Shown here: positions 16,873-25,322 of the stretch, piece after piece | Numbering within the stretch: the stretch's first letter is position 1 | Layout: every line of letters begins with the position of its first letter | Assembly: GCF_900110105.1 (NCBI RefSeq) | Contig: NZ_FOCL01000008.1 | Location: 62,001-126,000, forward strand | Length of the DNA stretch: 64,000 nt | Direction: 5' to 3' | From: Mucilaginibacter gossypiicola | Lineage (GTDB): Bacteria; Bacteroidota; Bacteroidia; Sphingobacteriales; Sphingobacteriaceae | Notes under the pieces: generated by a model | Told to the model about the DNA's origin: nothing | Database searches by the model: none | The model's input: only the letters and a program-made list of their open reading frames with translations | Translations under genes and position numbers: made by a program

Positions 16873-17373
16873 ATGAAAAAGATAATTTTAACAGCTGCCA
16901 TTTTAGTAAGCAGCTTAACTGTAAAAATAGCAAGCGCTCAAATAAGTTTAAATATTAATATTGGCAGTCAGCCGGCATGGGGCCCGGTAGGTTATGATCA
17001 TGTGGATTATTACTACCTGCCAGATATCGATTCTTATTACGATATCAATGCTCACCAGTATGTTTATTTTGATAACAACGTTTGGGTTCATGGTGCCATG
17101 TTACCTCCGCGTTTTGGTAACTATGATGTATACCGCAGCTATAAAGTGGTAGTTAATGAGCGTAACCCATGGGTTAGGAACGATGTTTACAAACGTAAAT
17201 ATGCTTCATACAGAGGTCGTCATGACCAGGTTGTGATCCGCGATAGTCATGATGAAAAGTACCGGAACCATTATGTTGAACGCAAAACCGTACGCAGGGT
17301 TGATGTAGTTAAACATGATAACCGTGGTCATGGTCACGATGATCACGATCATGGTCGTGGCCACCGCGATTAA
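16873..17373 (+). CDS. Secreted Tyr/His-rich hypothetical protein (paralogue 1)
   Basis: 166 residues, signal peptide ending ASA (residue 22). The conserved core (about 30-120: WGPVGYDHVDYYYLPDI, YYDINAHQYVYF, NNVWVHG, YKVVVNERNPW, YRGRHDQVVIR) is shared with the protein at 18878. The tail is Asp/His-rich (HGHDDHDHGRGHRD), suiting metal binding. Family common in Sphingobacteriaceae, no known function. It sits two genes downstream of CtpA. Confidence 0.85.
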   Translation: MKKIILTAAILVSSLTVKIASAQISLNINIGSQPAWGPVGYDHVDYYYLPDIDSYYDINAHQYVYFDNNVWVHGAMLPPRFGNYDVYRSYKVVVNERNPWVRNDVYKRKYASYRGRHDQVVIRDSHDEKYRNHYVERKTVRRVDVVKHDNRGHGHDDHDHGRGHRD

Positions 17374-17408
17374 GTTTTTGTATTGTTATAATTTTGATTG
17401 TTTTTATG

Positions 17409-17443
17409 AAGGACTGTCCCCCAAAAAGGACAGTCCTTTTTTG
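17409..17443 (+). terminator. Terminator of paralogue 1
   Basis: Eleven-base-pair stem AAGGACTGTCC (17409-17419) / GGACAGTCCTT (17428-17438), then TTTTTG. Confidence 0.9.
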
Positions 17444-17627
17444 TTTAAAATCCTTGCTGTTTCCGCTATGAGCGGCATTCCCATCCTTCGGCACAGAACT
17501 TGCCTGCTTATGTCACATTTGGGTTAACTTTTATAGTTTGTTTACTTAGGTTTAGCTATAAACAAACATTATATTCGTTACTTAGTTAACCGATTTATTG
17601 TTTAATTATTTAAATCAAAATTACACT

Positions 17628-18503
17628 ATGAAATACCGAATATCCTTTTTGGCGCTGCTTGTAGTAGCAGTATTAGGCCAAAGCTGTGTAAGCAGCAAAA
17701 AGTACAAAGAACTGGATGCTAATTACACCCAATTGCAAAACAGTACTAAAGACCTAAGCATTAAATACCAAACCAGCGAGCAGGCCCTTGCTGTGGCACG
17801 TAGCCGCAACAAAAGCCTTGAAGAGCAGATTGAACAACAAAAAAATAACGTAACAGCTTTACAGGATGCCTTGAACAAATGTTTAAACTCAAGCAGCCAG
17901 GGTAATGTTAACATTTCAAAGCTGGTTGATGAGATCAATGCTTCTAACCGTTATATTCAGCAGTTGGTTAATGCTAAAAACAAAAGCGACTCACTTAATA
18001 TGGTGTTAACCAACAACCTCACCCGTTCATTAACGCCGCAGGAAACCCAGGATGTTGATGTTAAAGTTTTAAAAGGTGTTGTTTATATTTCATTATCTGA
18101 TAACATGCTGTACAAATCAGGCAGCTATGAAATATCTGATAAAGCAGGTGCTACCTTGAGCAAAATCGCTAAGATCATCATGGATTACAGCAATTATGAC
18201 GTGCTGATTGAAGGTAACACCGATAACGTACCTATCTCGCAGAAAAACATCCGTAATAATTGGGATTTAAGTGCTTTACGTGCATCATCAGTAGTGCAGG
18301 CGTTGCAAACTACTTACCAGGTTGATCCTAAGCGTTTAACCGCCGGTGGCCGTGGTGAATACAATCCTATTGCTGATAACTCAACCCCAAGCGGCAAAGC
18401 GCAAAACAGGCGTACGCAGATCATCATTACACCAAAATTGGATCAGTTTATGGACCTGATTGGTAAGGCTCCGGCAGATCAGCCAGCTCCGGCTAAACAA
18501 TAA
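17628..18503 (+). CDS. OmpA-family lipoprotein with coiled coil
   Basis: 291 residues from ATG 17628 (signal MKYRISFLALLVVAVL, lipobox GQSC; ten residues upstream look untranslated). A coiled-coil part (about 25-115) full of Gln, Asn and Lys is followed by an OmpA domain (about 150-275: NMLYKSGSYEIS, VLIEGNTDNVPIS, GRGEYNPIA, NRRTQIII). It should anchor the outer membrane to peptidoglycan. It is placed between the two paralogous secreted proteins, each with its own terminator. Confidence 0.9.
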   Translation: MKYRISFLALLVVAVLGQSCVSSKKYKELDANYTQLQNSTKDLSIKYQTSEQALAVARSRNKSLEEQIEQQKNNVTALQDALNKCLNSSSQGNVNISKLVDEINASNRYIQQLVNAKNKSDSLNMVLTNNLTRSLTPQETQDVDVKVLKGVVYISLSDNMLYKSGSYEISDKAGATLSKIAKIIMDYSNYDVLIEGNTDNVPISQKNIRNNWDLSALRASSVVQALQTTYQVDPKRLTAGGRGEYNPIADNSTPSGKAQNRRTQIIITPKLDQFMDLIGKAPADQPAPAKQ

Positions 18504-18524
18504 TTTAGTTTAACCATCAATATT

Positions 18525-18557
18525 AAAGCCACCTCTCTTCAGGGGTGGCTTTTTTTG
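18525..18557 (+). terminator. Terminator of the OmpA lipoprotein gene
   Basis: Stem AAAGCCACC (18525-18533) / GGTGGCTTT (18544-18552) followed by TTTTTG. Confidence 0.9.
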
Positions 18558-18877
18558 TGCCGTTATTATTGTCTGTTTTTATATACAATCTGCAAAAGCT
18601 ATTTTCTTGTCGTAAAGAACGGTACAATGATTTATCCAATCCCTTATTTCTAATTATTGATCATAAAATACAGGTTTTTTAATTGACACCATCCTTCATT
18701 TAATTAATACAACAACAAGCTGTAGCGGTCAAATTATAACCACCTAAATTTAGTTCGTTACACTAAGACAGCGCAGGCAATGGCATTTGTTTTGAATAAA
18801 TAGCGCAACAGGTATTGAAACAAGTTAAACCATGGGCTTTAACCATAGTCATACCTATATAACTTATTACACACGTC
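18558..18877. other. Upstream region of paralogue 2, no gene seen
   Basis: About 320 AT-rich bases. Only the shared leader motif GTCATACCTA (18848-18857) and a TTCGTTAC word (around 18751), also present near 17573 and inverted near 16812, stand out. No coding potential seen. Confidence 0.4.
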
Positions 18878-19450
18878 ATGAAAAAGATTATTTTATCGGC
18901 TGCTATATTATTAAGCTGCTTCACTGCGAAGATGGCTTCGGCACAGGTTAGTATTGGTTTAGGTATTAATATAGGCAGTCAGCCAGATTGGGGGCCGGTA
19001 GGTTACGATCACGTTGATTATTACTACATGCCAGATATCGATGCTTATTACGATGTACCAACTCACAATTATGTTTATTTTGAAAACAATGTGTGGGTAC
19101 ACCATAGATATTTACCGGTAAGGTACCGGAATTATAACGTTTACAATGGCTACAAGGTTGTAGTTAACGAACGCAATCCATGGATCCGAAACGCTTACTA
19201 CAGGGATCATTATGCCGGCTATCGCGGTCGTCATGACCAGGTTATTATCCGCAACAGCCGCGATGTAAGATACGCAAATCACTGGCGTGGAGGCGACCGT
19301 TATGTGGTTCATGGCAATAATGGCTGGCACGGTGGTAACCCAAACAGGGGCGGCTGGCATGGCGGCGGTGATCACGGCGATCACGGTCATGGAGGTGGCG
19401 GTCACGGCGGTGGCGAACATGGCCACGGCGGCGGTCACGGGCACCATTAA
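18878..19450 (+). CDS. Secreted His/Gly-rich hypothetical protein (paralogue 2)
   Basis: 190 residues, signal peptide ending ASA (residue 22). The core (about 28-125) aligns with the product at 16873 (shared WGPVGYDHVDYYY.PDID.YYD, NNVWVH, YKVVVNERNPW, YRGRHDQV.IR). The last ~55 residues are a His/Gly-rich tail (HGGGDHGDHGHGGGGHGGGEH), longer and stronger than in paralogue 1, a probable Ni/Zn/Cu-binding segment. The gene precedes a DtxR-type metal regulator in the same direction, which supports, but does not prove, a metal role. Confidence 0.85.
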   Translation: MKKIILSAAILLSCFTAKMASAQVSIGLGINIGSQPDWGPVGYDHVDYYYMPDIDAYYDVPTHNYVYFENNVWVHHRYLPVRYRNYNVYNGYKVVVNERNPWIRNAYYRDHYAGYRGRHDQVIIRNSRDVRYANHWRGGDRYVVHGNNGWHGGNPNRGGWHGGGDHGDHGHGGGGHGGGEHGHGGGHGHH

Positions 19451-19464
19451 TAAAGAATATTTTT

Positions 19465-19508
19465 AAAGCAGAACGGCTTCCTGATAAGGAGGCCGTTCTG
19501 CTTTTTTA
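19465..19508 (+). terminator. Terminator of paralogue 2
   Basis: Thirteen-base-pair stem AAAGCAGAACGGC (19465-19477) / GCCGTTCTGCTTT (19492-19504), then TTT. Confidence 0.9.
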
Positions 19509-19595
19509 TAGATATTTACAGTTAATTAGTAACGTTCAAGATATAATAAGCGTCCTCCTTTTGCTTATGTTTGTATTTTATCAATCTCTTTACTG

Positions 19596-20252
19596 ATGTA
19601 CACGCTTTCGGAAGAAAACTATTTAAAAGCTATTTATCGCCTTGCATCACAAGGGAAGGATTTTAAAATAACGCCTACCGCTATTGCCGAGGCGCTTAAT
19701 AACAATCCGGCCTCGGTAGTAGATATGATCCGTAAGCTTACCGAAAAGCAGCTGATTGAATATGATAAAAAGAAAGGTGTAAGATTAACCGGGCAAGGCT
19801 TAAAGGATGCCATATTAATTGTACGCCGCCATCGTCTGTGGGAAGTTTTTTTGCTAGAGAAGTTGGGCTATCACTGGGACGAGATCCATGACATTGCCGA
19901 AGAGCTGGAACATATTAATGACGCCACCCTTGCCGATAGGCTCGACAAATTCCTGGGTTTCCCTGAATATGACCCGCATGGCGACCCTATCCCCAAAGCA
20001 AACGGCAAAGTGCCCAAATCATATTCTGTAAGCTTATCCGAGCTTAAGCCGGGCTCTCAAAGCCAGGTTGCAGCAGTTCGGGACACCAGCAGTTCTTTTT
20101 TGCAATACCTGCAAAAGCTGAATATCGGCATAGGGACCCGCATCCAGGTGGTTGAAAAAATAAGCTACGATAACTCGCTGGTGATCAAAATTGACGATCG
20201 CGAGGATACCACAGTGTCGCAAAAGTTTGGGGAGAATATATTGGTAGATTAA
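19596..20252 (+). CDS. DtxR/MntR-type metal-dependent regulator
   Basis: 218 residues. N-terminal winged helix (about 1-65: MYTLSEENYLKAIYRLA ... NNPASVVDMIRKLTEKQLIEYDKKKGV), dimer and metal-binding domain (about 66-140, with HRLWEVFL, HDIAEELEHI, DPHGDPIP) and a C-terminal SH3-like FeoA domain (about 150-215). Such proteins repress or activate iron and manganese genes when loaded with Fe2+ or Mn2+. A TATGTTTG box at 19566-19573 may be its promoter -7 element. Its 3' end overlaps the convergent gene by four bases. Confidence 0.94.
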   Translation: MYTLSEENYLKAIYRLASQGKDFKITPTAIAEALNNNPASVVDMIRKLTEKQLIEYDKKKGVRLTGQGLKDAILIVRRHRLWEVFLLEKLGYHWDEIHDIAEELEHINDATLADRLDKFLGFPEYDPHGDPIPKANGKVPKSYSVSLSELKPGSQSQVAAVRDTSSSFLQYLQKLNIGIGTRIQVVEKISYDNSLVIKIDDREDTTVSQKFGENILVD

Positions 20253-22429
20253 AATCGATATTGGTTATCAATAACTAAGGGGCTGCTAAACGATATCGGT
20301 TCATCGTGAGCCTTCTTTAGTAGCTTTTCATTTTTCAGATAAGTCATCCATTCACTCGCCCGCTCTAAACAATTACAGCCATATGAATTTGCCGAATTAC
20401 AAAGCTTTTTAGGATAGCCAAGCGTTATATTGAATTTTAGTTCCAATAATTTAATTAGTGCGTATGCTTCGTTATCGTGGGTTGCTCCACCCCCGCCTAC
20501 AAAAGCATTAACTACATCATATTTTAGTAGGTCATAAATTTTATCGTAATCTAATTTATGCGTTTGGGTATTTATATAATTTACCCCCAACCAGTTTAAA
20601 TACCATATGTAAGTTTGGGCCTGGGTGTGGCTTTGGTAAATTTGAATGAATTGAGCACGTGATACCGGGTTTTCAAAATCATATGCAATGAAGCCAAAAT
20701 CGCGGTCCATAAAGGTGTATTTACTACCGCTCCACTTAAATTTATAGTGCTCTAAAAGCTGAAATGCAAGCCCAATTTGATCGTAGTTGATAGTTGAAAA
20801 TAGCTTCGAAACGGCATTGTCGCGGTTAAGGCTATCTTTAACATCAATAATAATTTGCCGGTATTGTTTAGGCAGATCATAAACCAGGGTATCATAATTG
20901 CCCCTGTTAAATTTACGATCAAATTTTGGTGGCAGAGCTTTTTGCCCGGCCAATTTTATCGCAAACCCCGCTTGTGCGGCAATATCAGTATCGGATGAGT
21001 TGATTTTTTTTAGCGGATCAATAATTGAATCGCCACGTTCTACAAATTTTTTAATAAAATTATTGCTTATACCGTGAATGCCCAGGTAACGGTATAACGC
21101 AGCTTTTTTAAGATATAGGTCAAGCTGCTTTTTACTATGGATGATCTTTTCCCAGTTTTTTGAATAAAAAACATCAAGTATTCGCCCGGCAGAGTAAGTC
21201 AGGTCAAAATCTTGCTCGTTAATAAGGCACCAATATTCAAAAGCAGTTATTTCATTAACAGTTATATTCTCAATTATATTGTCTTCAATTTCATGTCGTT
21301 TTTTGAAACCTAAACGGTTGTTTTTTAACAGGGCGATTTTTTGCCGCAGCTTAGCCGATCCCCAATAATCTATTTGATTATGTTTACAATAATCTGTTAA
21401 CACAACCATCTGCCTTAAAAAACGATATGGAAATGTGGGCAAAACCCAATTAAATCTAATATCGGCCTTATCATAGTCATCAGCAAGGGCTTTAACTTTT
21501 ATAACATTTCTTCGGGTTAAACTTATAAAGGCGTTTATCGCAACCGAATCTGTTTTAGCATTCAATAATTGGAATAATTGAGTTTCTCTATCTGCTTTTT
21601 GGATAACGATGTTGTTATTTATAAAAATACCCAAACGATCATCCCATTTATAGGAAGAGAAATTTTTGGCAAAAAAGGTCAATAAATTTAGTCTTGAATC
21701 GGGTCTAAAGTCTTTTTCAATATGATACGATATTGTGTGATGCTCATCTTCAACTCCGATTTCGGTGCCGGTTAAAAGCTCAATAAGGTTTATATAATCT
21801 GAAGTATTGGATTGATAAGTGTTAAACCGGCTACGGTTTGCATATAGCAGCGATGCGGTTTTGAATAGTGCGGCGGGATCCTTATCACGAATAAGCTGAT
21901 CAATATGGTTGTGCTTTACAATTTCATTGCTTAATATTTGCGATGAATCCTTTTTTAGCTCCTCCCGCTTGTTGGGGGTAAGTGAACGGATCTGATATTT
22001 TACATCCTGTTTATCTAATGGTGTTTTTAAATAAGCCGCGGCATCGTGTGAAAAGCTGATGTTATTGATATTGGTCATCAGGAATGATAAAAACTCCTTT
22101 GCTTTAGTACCTGTATCAATAACAAATTCGGTGTTCAGAAAAATGCAGTTTTCTTCAATAAGTCTGCGTGCTATTTGCTTTTGTTGTGTTTGCAATATGT
22201 GATAGCCCAAAGCCTCAGTCATTACATGATTGCTATCAAGGTATTGTGCAACCCGAAACAACGCTTGTTTATCTCCCCGTTCAAGGTTTGCACGAATACT
22301 ATCCAGCATGCTACCCTGATACATCTGTCCCCATTTAATTGTGGCCTTATTGGTGTCAGAATTATTGCTTTGCCCAAAGCAATATTGAAAAAACAGCAGG
22401 AGGGTGAGTGTGATTTTTAAGGTTTTCAA
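20249..22429 (-). CDS. Large secreted hypothetical protein
   Basis: 726 residues with a signal peptide (MKTLKITLTLLLFFQYCFG, cleavage near residue 20). The rest is mostly predicted helical, with repeated hydrophobic heptad-like stretches and charged surfaces, and no motif I recognise; a HEAT-like helical solenoid is possible. Near the C-terminus are a Gly run (FVGGGGATHDNEAY) and four closely spaced Cys (CNSANSYGCNCLE) that could form a disulfide or metal site. It is a single gene convergent with the DtxR gene. Function unknown. Confidence 0.8.
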   Translation of the reverse strand: MKTLKITLTLLLFFQYCFGQSNNSDTNKATIKWGQMYQGSMLDSIRANLERGDKQALFRVAQYLDSNHVMTEALGYHILQTQQKQIARRLIEENCIFLNTEFVIDTGTKAKEFLSFLMTNINNISFSHDAAAYLKTPLDKQDVKYQIRSLTPNKREELKKDSSQILSNEIVKHNHIDQLIRDKDPAALFKTASLLYANRSRFNTYQSNTSDYINLIELLTGTEIGVEDEHHTISYHIEKDFRPDSRLNLLTFFAKNFSSYKWDDRLGIFINNNIVIQKADRETQLFQLLNAKTDSVAINAFISLTRRNVIKVKALADDYDKADIRFNWVLPTFPYRFLRQMVVLTDYCKHNQIDYWGSAKLRQKIALLKNNRLGFKKRHEIEDNIIENITVNEITAFEYWCLINEQDFDLTYSAGRILDVFYSKNWEKIIHSKKQLDLYLKKAALYRYLGIHGISNNFIKKFVERGDSIIDPLKKINSSDTDIAAQAGFAIKLAGQKALPPKFDRKFNRGNYDTLVYDLPKQYRQIIIDVKDSLNRDNAVSKLFSTINYDQIGLAFQLLEHYKFKWSGSKYTFMDRDFGFIAYDFENPVSRAQFIQIYQSHTQAQTYIWYLNWLGVNYINTQTHKLDYDKIYDLLKYDVVNAFVGGGGATHDNEAYALIKLLELKFNITLGYPKKLCNSANSYGCNCLERASEWMTYLKNEKLLKKAHDEPISFSSPLVIDNQYRF

Positions 22430-22480
22430 GGTTGCGTATTAATACCTAAATATAACATTTATCTTATCGAGCTAAAAGCA

Positions 22481-22530
22481 AAAAGCCGAAGGTTGAAAGC
22501 TTTTTATCGCTTCAAGCCCCGGCTTTTTTA
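22481..22530. terminator. Two-way terminator hairpin
   Basis: Outer stem AAAAGCCG (22481-22488) / CGGCTTTT (22520-22527) plus an inner imperfect stem GGTTGAAAGC / GCTTCAAGCC. It stands 38 bases after the stop of the leftward gene at 22568, with T runs available on both strands. Confidence 0.75.
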
Positions 22531-22567
22531 TAATTAATTGCTTTGGGCTTATGGCCCTCAGCTCAAA

Positions 22568-23068
22568 TTACGGTTTCCCCGTTACCCTTGATGATTCGGC
22601 AAGTTCACCGTCAACGTCTATATCAAAATATAAGCGGTAAATCTCCCAATCGTTTTTCGGTTTGTAAAACATAAAGGTCATTCGTGCAGGTTGGCCTTCA
22701 TGTTTAAGCAGGTAACTGTATAATACCAGGCTGTTTGAAGCTTTGCGCTGCATAATAAGGTCTTTGCCAAGGTATTTACCAATTACGCTCCTCATGGAGT
22801 CTATTTTAACAATAAGCCCTGTAAGCCGGGTTGAATCCATCAGCTTATTGGTTTTAAAAATATCAATCACAGCCCGGGCGGTACCTTGCTTGTCGTATTC
22901 CTTAAAAAACTTATCAAGATGAGTTTGTACACCGGCAACAGCAGCGGGAGCAGTAGCAGCCGTGGCGGCAGCTGGTTGGGTTTGTGCCGAAGCAGCATTA
23001 CTAATGAGTATCAGGGCCGATGCTATGAAAAATAGCAGTTTAAATGTTTTAAAGTAGGTGTAATGCAT
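22568..23068 (-). CDS. Secreted hypothetical protein
   Basis: 166 residues. Signal segment (about 8-28), then an Ala/Thr/Pro-rich linker (TQPAAATAATAPAAVAG) and a folded domain (about 45-160) that ends ARMTFMFYKPKNDWEIYRLYFDID. That ending resembles the last strands of NTF2-like or DUF3887/DUF4878-type small secreted domains, but the match is by eye only. No neighbour suggests a role. Confidence 0.65.
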   Translation of the reverse strand: MHYTYFKTFKLLFFIASALILISNAASAQTQPAAATAATAPAAVAGVQTHLDKFFKEYDKQGTARAVIDIFKTNKLMDSTRLTGLIVKIDSMRSVIGKYLGKDLIMQRKASNSLVLYSYLLKHEGQPARMTFMFYKPKNDWEIYRLYFDIDVDGELAESSRVTGKP

Positions 23069-23136
23069 GTTTACAAAAGTTAATTTTTAAAAGTAGCTAT
23101 TTTTTATAAAAAAGATTTTGATACGGCTGTAAAATT

Positions 23137-23736
23137 TTAATCAGGTAGTACAGTGACAGCCTTTTCAAATTCGAGAAGTACGTAATCCTCTTTTAGCTTC
23201 TTATCAAGTGTTGCCTTTTCATTGGTGAATGATGGCGCACCGGATTCAAAGTGCCATTGCCCGAGATAAGTGAGCGTATTGTTAGCAATTTTAAAAACAA
23301 TACGGTGCAGGTCTTCCTGTTTGATAAAGCCGCTGTCTATTTTATTTTTAAGGTTGATCTCAAAATCAATCCCTCTAAAAACAGGTCGCATATTATATTC
23401 TGTGCCGTACCATTTGCTTTTTGAATAATAGAAATTCACCACCTCATAGGTGCCGGGTTTTATAAAGAAACAAAATGGGTTCTCTTTTCTTGATCTGAGT
23501 GTGGGCTTTACCACAAACGAAAATATTTCATTTGTTTCCAGGTTTCTGATCCTGATATTTTGCTGGTAACCGGTTTGCCAAAAGGAAAGGCGTTGAATAA
23601 AACTTCCGTAAATAATAGCTTGATTTTCTTTTAAGATATTGCCAATCTCAACTTCATCTAACGGGATTATTTTTGCTCTTTGCCCATAGGCAAACAAGCC
23701 CGCGAAAAGAAAAGTACATACAAGAAGGTACTTCAT
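23137..23736 (-). CDS. Secreted hypothetical protein
   Basis: 199 residues with a signal peptide (MKYLLVCTFLFAGLFAYG). The mature part is beta-rich (NIRIRNLETNEIFSFVVKP, FCFFIKPGTYEVVNFYYS) and looks like a small beta-sandwich that may recognise a ligand. There is no catalytic motif. It is placed between pdhB and another secreted hypothetical, all leftward. Confidence 0.7.
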   Translation of the reverse strand: MKYLLVCTFLFAGLFAYGQRAKIIPLDEVEIGNILKENQAIIYGSFIQRLSFWQTGYQQNIRIRNLETNEIFSFVVKPTLRSRKENPFCFFIKPGTYEVVNFYYSKSKWYGTEYNMRPVFRGIDFEINLKNKIDSGFIKQEDLHRIVFKIANNTLTYLGQWHFESGAPSFTNEKATLDKKLKEDYVLLEFEKAVTVLPD

Positions 23737-23782
23737 AATAACGATAAGGTATTTTTAATTTAGGTTGGGTAAGAATGAACAT

Positions 23783-23815
23783 AAAAGGCCCGTTATTTTC
23801 ACACCGGGCCTTTTT
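23783..23815. terminator. Terminator of pdhB
   Basis: Stem AAAAGGCCCG (23783-23792) / CGGGCCTTTT (23805-23814). Placed 22 bases after the leftward stop at 23837; symmetrical enough to act both ways. Confidence 0.85.
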
Positions 23816-23836
23816 GATATTTTATTTATAAAACGA

Positions 23837-24820
23837 TTACTTGGTAACGTACATTACATTTTTAACCGCTTTGATCACCCTTTCAGGGTTTGGCAGGTAC
23901 TCCTGGATCAAAGTTGGAGCGTAAGGAAGCGGAACGTCGCCACCCATGATACGCTGAATAGGAGCGTCAAGGTAATCGAACGCATCTTTTTGTACTTTGA
24001 AAGCAACCTCGGTAGCAATTGAACCTAATGGCCAGCTTTCTTCGATAATTACCAAACGGTTTGTTTTCTTAACCGATTCGATAACGGTAGCGTAATCGAT
24101 AGGGCGTACAGTACGCAGGTCGATCACTTCGGCGTGGATACCTTCTTTTTCAAGTTCGGCAGCAGCAGCTACAACCACTTTCATGATTTTGCCAAAGCCA
24201 ACTAAAGTAACATCGGTACCTTCTTTAACAACTTTTGCTTTACCCAGTGGGATATAGTAAGTTTCTTCAGGTACTTCGCCTTTATCGCCATACATTAATT
24301 CAGATTCCATGAAAATAACCGGATCCGGATCAAGGATAGCTGATTTTAACAAGCCTTTAGCATCGTAAGGGTTTGATGGTACTACTACTTTTAAGCCAGG
24401 GCAGTTGGCATACCAGTTTTCAAAGCACTGGCTGTGCTGTGAGCTAAGCATACCTGCGTTACCGGTTGGGCCGCGGAAAACAATTGGCACCGAAAACTGA
24501 CCACCGCTCATTGACATCATTTTGGCAGCGCCGTTGATGATCTGGTCGATAGCCACCAGTGAAAAGTTGAAAGTCATGAACTCAATGATAGGGCGTAAGC
24601 CATTCATTGCAGAGCCAATGCCGATACCGGCAAAGCCCAATTCAGAGATAGGCGTATCTATAACACGTTTCGCACCAAATTCGTCCAGCATTCCCTGGCT
24701 TACTTTGTACGCGCCGTTATATTCGGCAACCTCTTCACCCATCAGGTATATATTCTCGTCGCTGCGCATTTCTTCGACCATGGCCTCTCTTAGCGCTTCT
24801 CTGAATTGTATTTCTCTCAT
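23837..24820 (-). CDS. pdhB: Pyruvate dehydrogenase E1 component, beta subunit
   Basis: 327 residues from ATG 24820 (MREIQFREALREAM), the usual family start; fourteen residues upstream do not fit. Transketolase pyrimidine-binding domain (about 4-178: GEEVAEYNGAYKVSQG, DTPISELGFAGIGIGSA, SSQHSQCFENWYANCPGLKVV) and C-terminal domain (about 195-320: EAEVIDLRT-type LRTVRPID). With the alpha subunit it decarboxylates pyruvate with thiamine diphosphate and passes acetyl to E2. The alpha subunit is not adjacent, which is usual in this phylum. Confidence 0.95.
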   Translation of the reverse strand: MREIQFREALREAMVEEMRSDENIYLMGEEVAEYNGAYKVSQGMLDEFGAKRVIDTPISELGFAGIGIGSAMNGLRPIIEFMTFNFSLVAIDQIINGAAKMMSMSGGQFSVPIVFRGPTGNAGMLSSQHSQCFENWYANCPGLKVVVPSNPYDAKGLLKSAILDPDPVIFMESELMYGDKGEVPEETYYIPLGKAKVVKEGTDVTLVGFGKIMKVVVAAAAELEKEGIHAEVIDLRTVRPIDYATVIESVKKTNRLVIIEESWPLGSIATEVAFKVQKDAFDYLDAPIQRIMGGDVPLPYAPTLIQEYLPNPERVIKAVKNVMYVTK

Positions 24821-24849
24821 TATAGTAAAATGATGTTTTTTTGCGAACG

Positions 24850-24879
24850 CAAATATAAACACTAATGTGTTAAATGCAA
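24850..24879 (-). promoter_or_regulatory. Promoter of pdhB
   Basis: Minus strand: TTG (24879-24877), 19-base spacer, TATATTTG (24857-24850). The leader to the ATG at 24820 would be about 25 bases. Confidence 0.65.
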
Positions 24880-24972
24880 TTAACCGTGGTATTGGTTTGA
24901 TTTTTAATACATATATTTTACATTTTAAATCGAAAAAAACCTAACTCTGTCCATTTAATTCAAAAATTAACA

Positions 24973-25317
24973 ATGGCTTATTCCAAAAATGGCAATCAAA
25001 TAACGTTTACCGAGGATAATATCGTCGATTTTGAATATCCGGTCGACGCTATTTTTGAAGTCGATAATATTTTAGTTGTTATATTGAAAATTCCAAACGG
25101 AGTTTACGACCGTCGTAATGTTTTTGCATTTGATAGGGTAGGCAATTTCTTGTGGCAGATTAAGGATGTGCCGCTATATTATAAGGGCGAAGATTGCCCT
25201 TTTGTCGGGGCATTAATCAATGATCAAAATGAATTGGTTTTATTTAATTGGTGCGATACAGCAGTAATTGTAGAACCCAGCACAGGTGATCTTGTTCGGA
25301 CTTATCAAACCAAGTAA
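24973..25317 (+). CDS. Small cytoplasmic hypothetical protein
   Basis: 114 residues without signal peptide, beta-rich. It contains NVFAFDRVGNFLWQIKDVP and LVLFNWCDTAVIVEPSTGDLV, which read like one or two blades of a propeller or a small immunity-type barrel. Similar short proteins occur singly in Bacteroidota. It ends six bases before the stop of the convergent gene. Function unknown. Confidence 0.7.
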   Translation: MAYSKNGNQITFTEDNIVDFEYPVDAIFEVDNILVVILKIPNGVYDRRNVFAFDRVGNFLWQIKDVPLYYKGEDCPFVGALINDQNELVLFNWCDTAVIVEPSTGDLVRTYQTK

Positions 25318-25322
25318 TCTGC

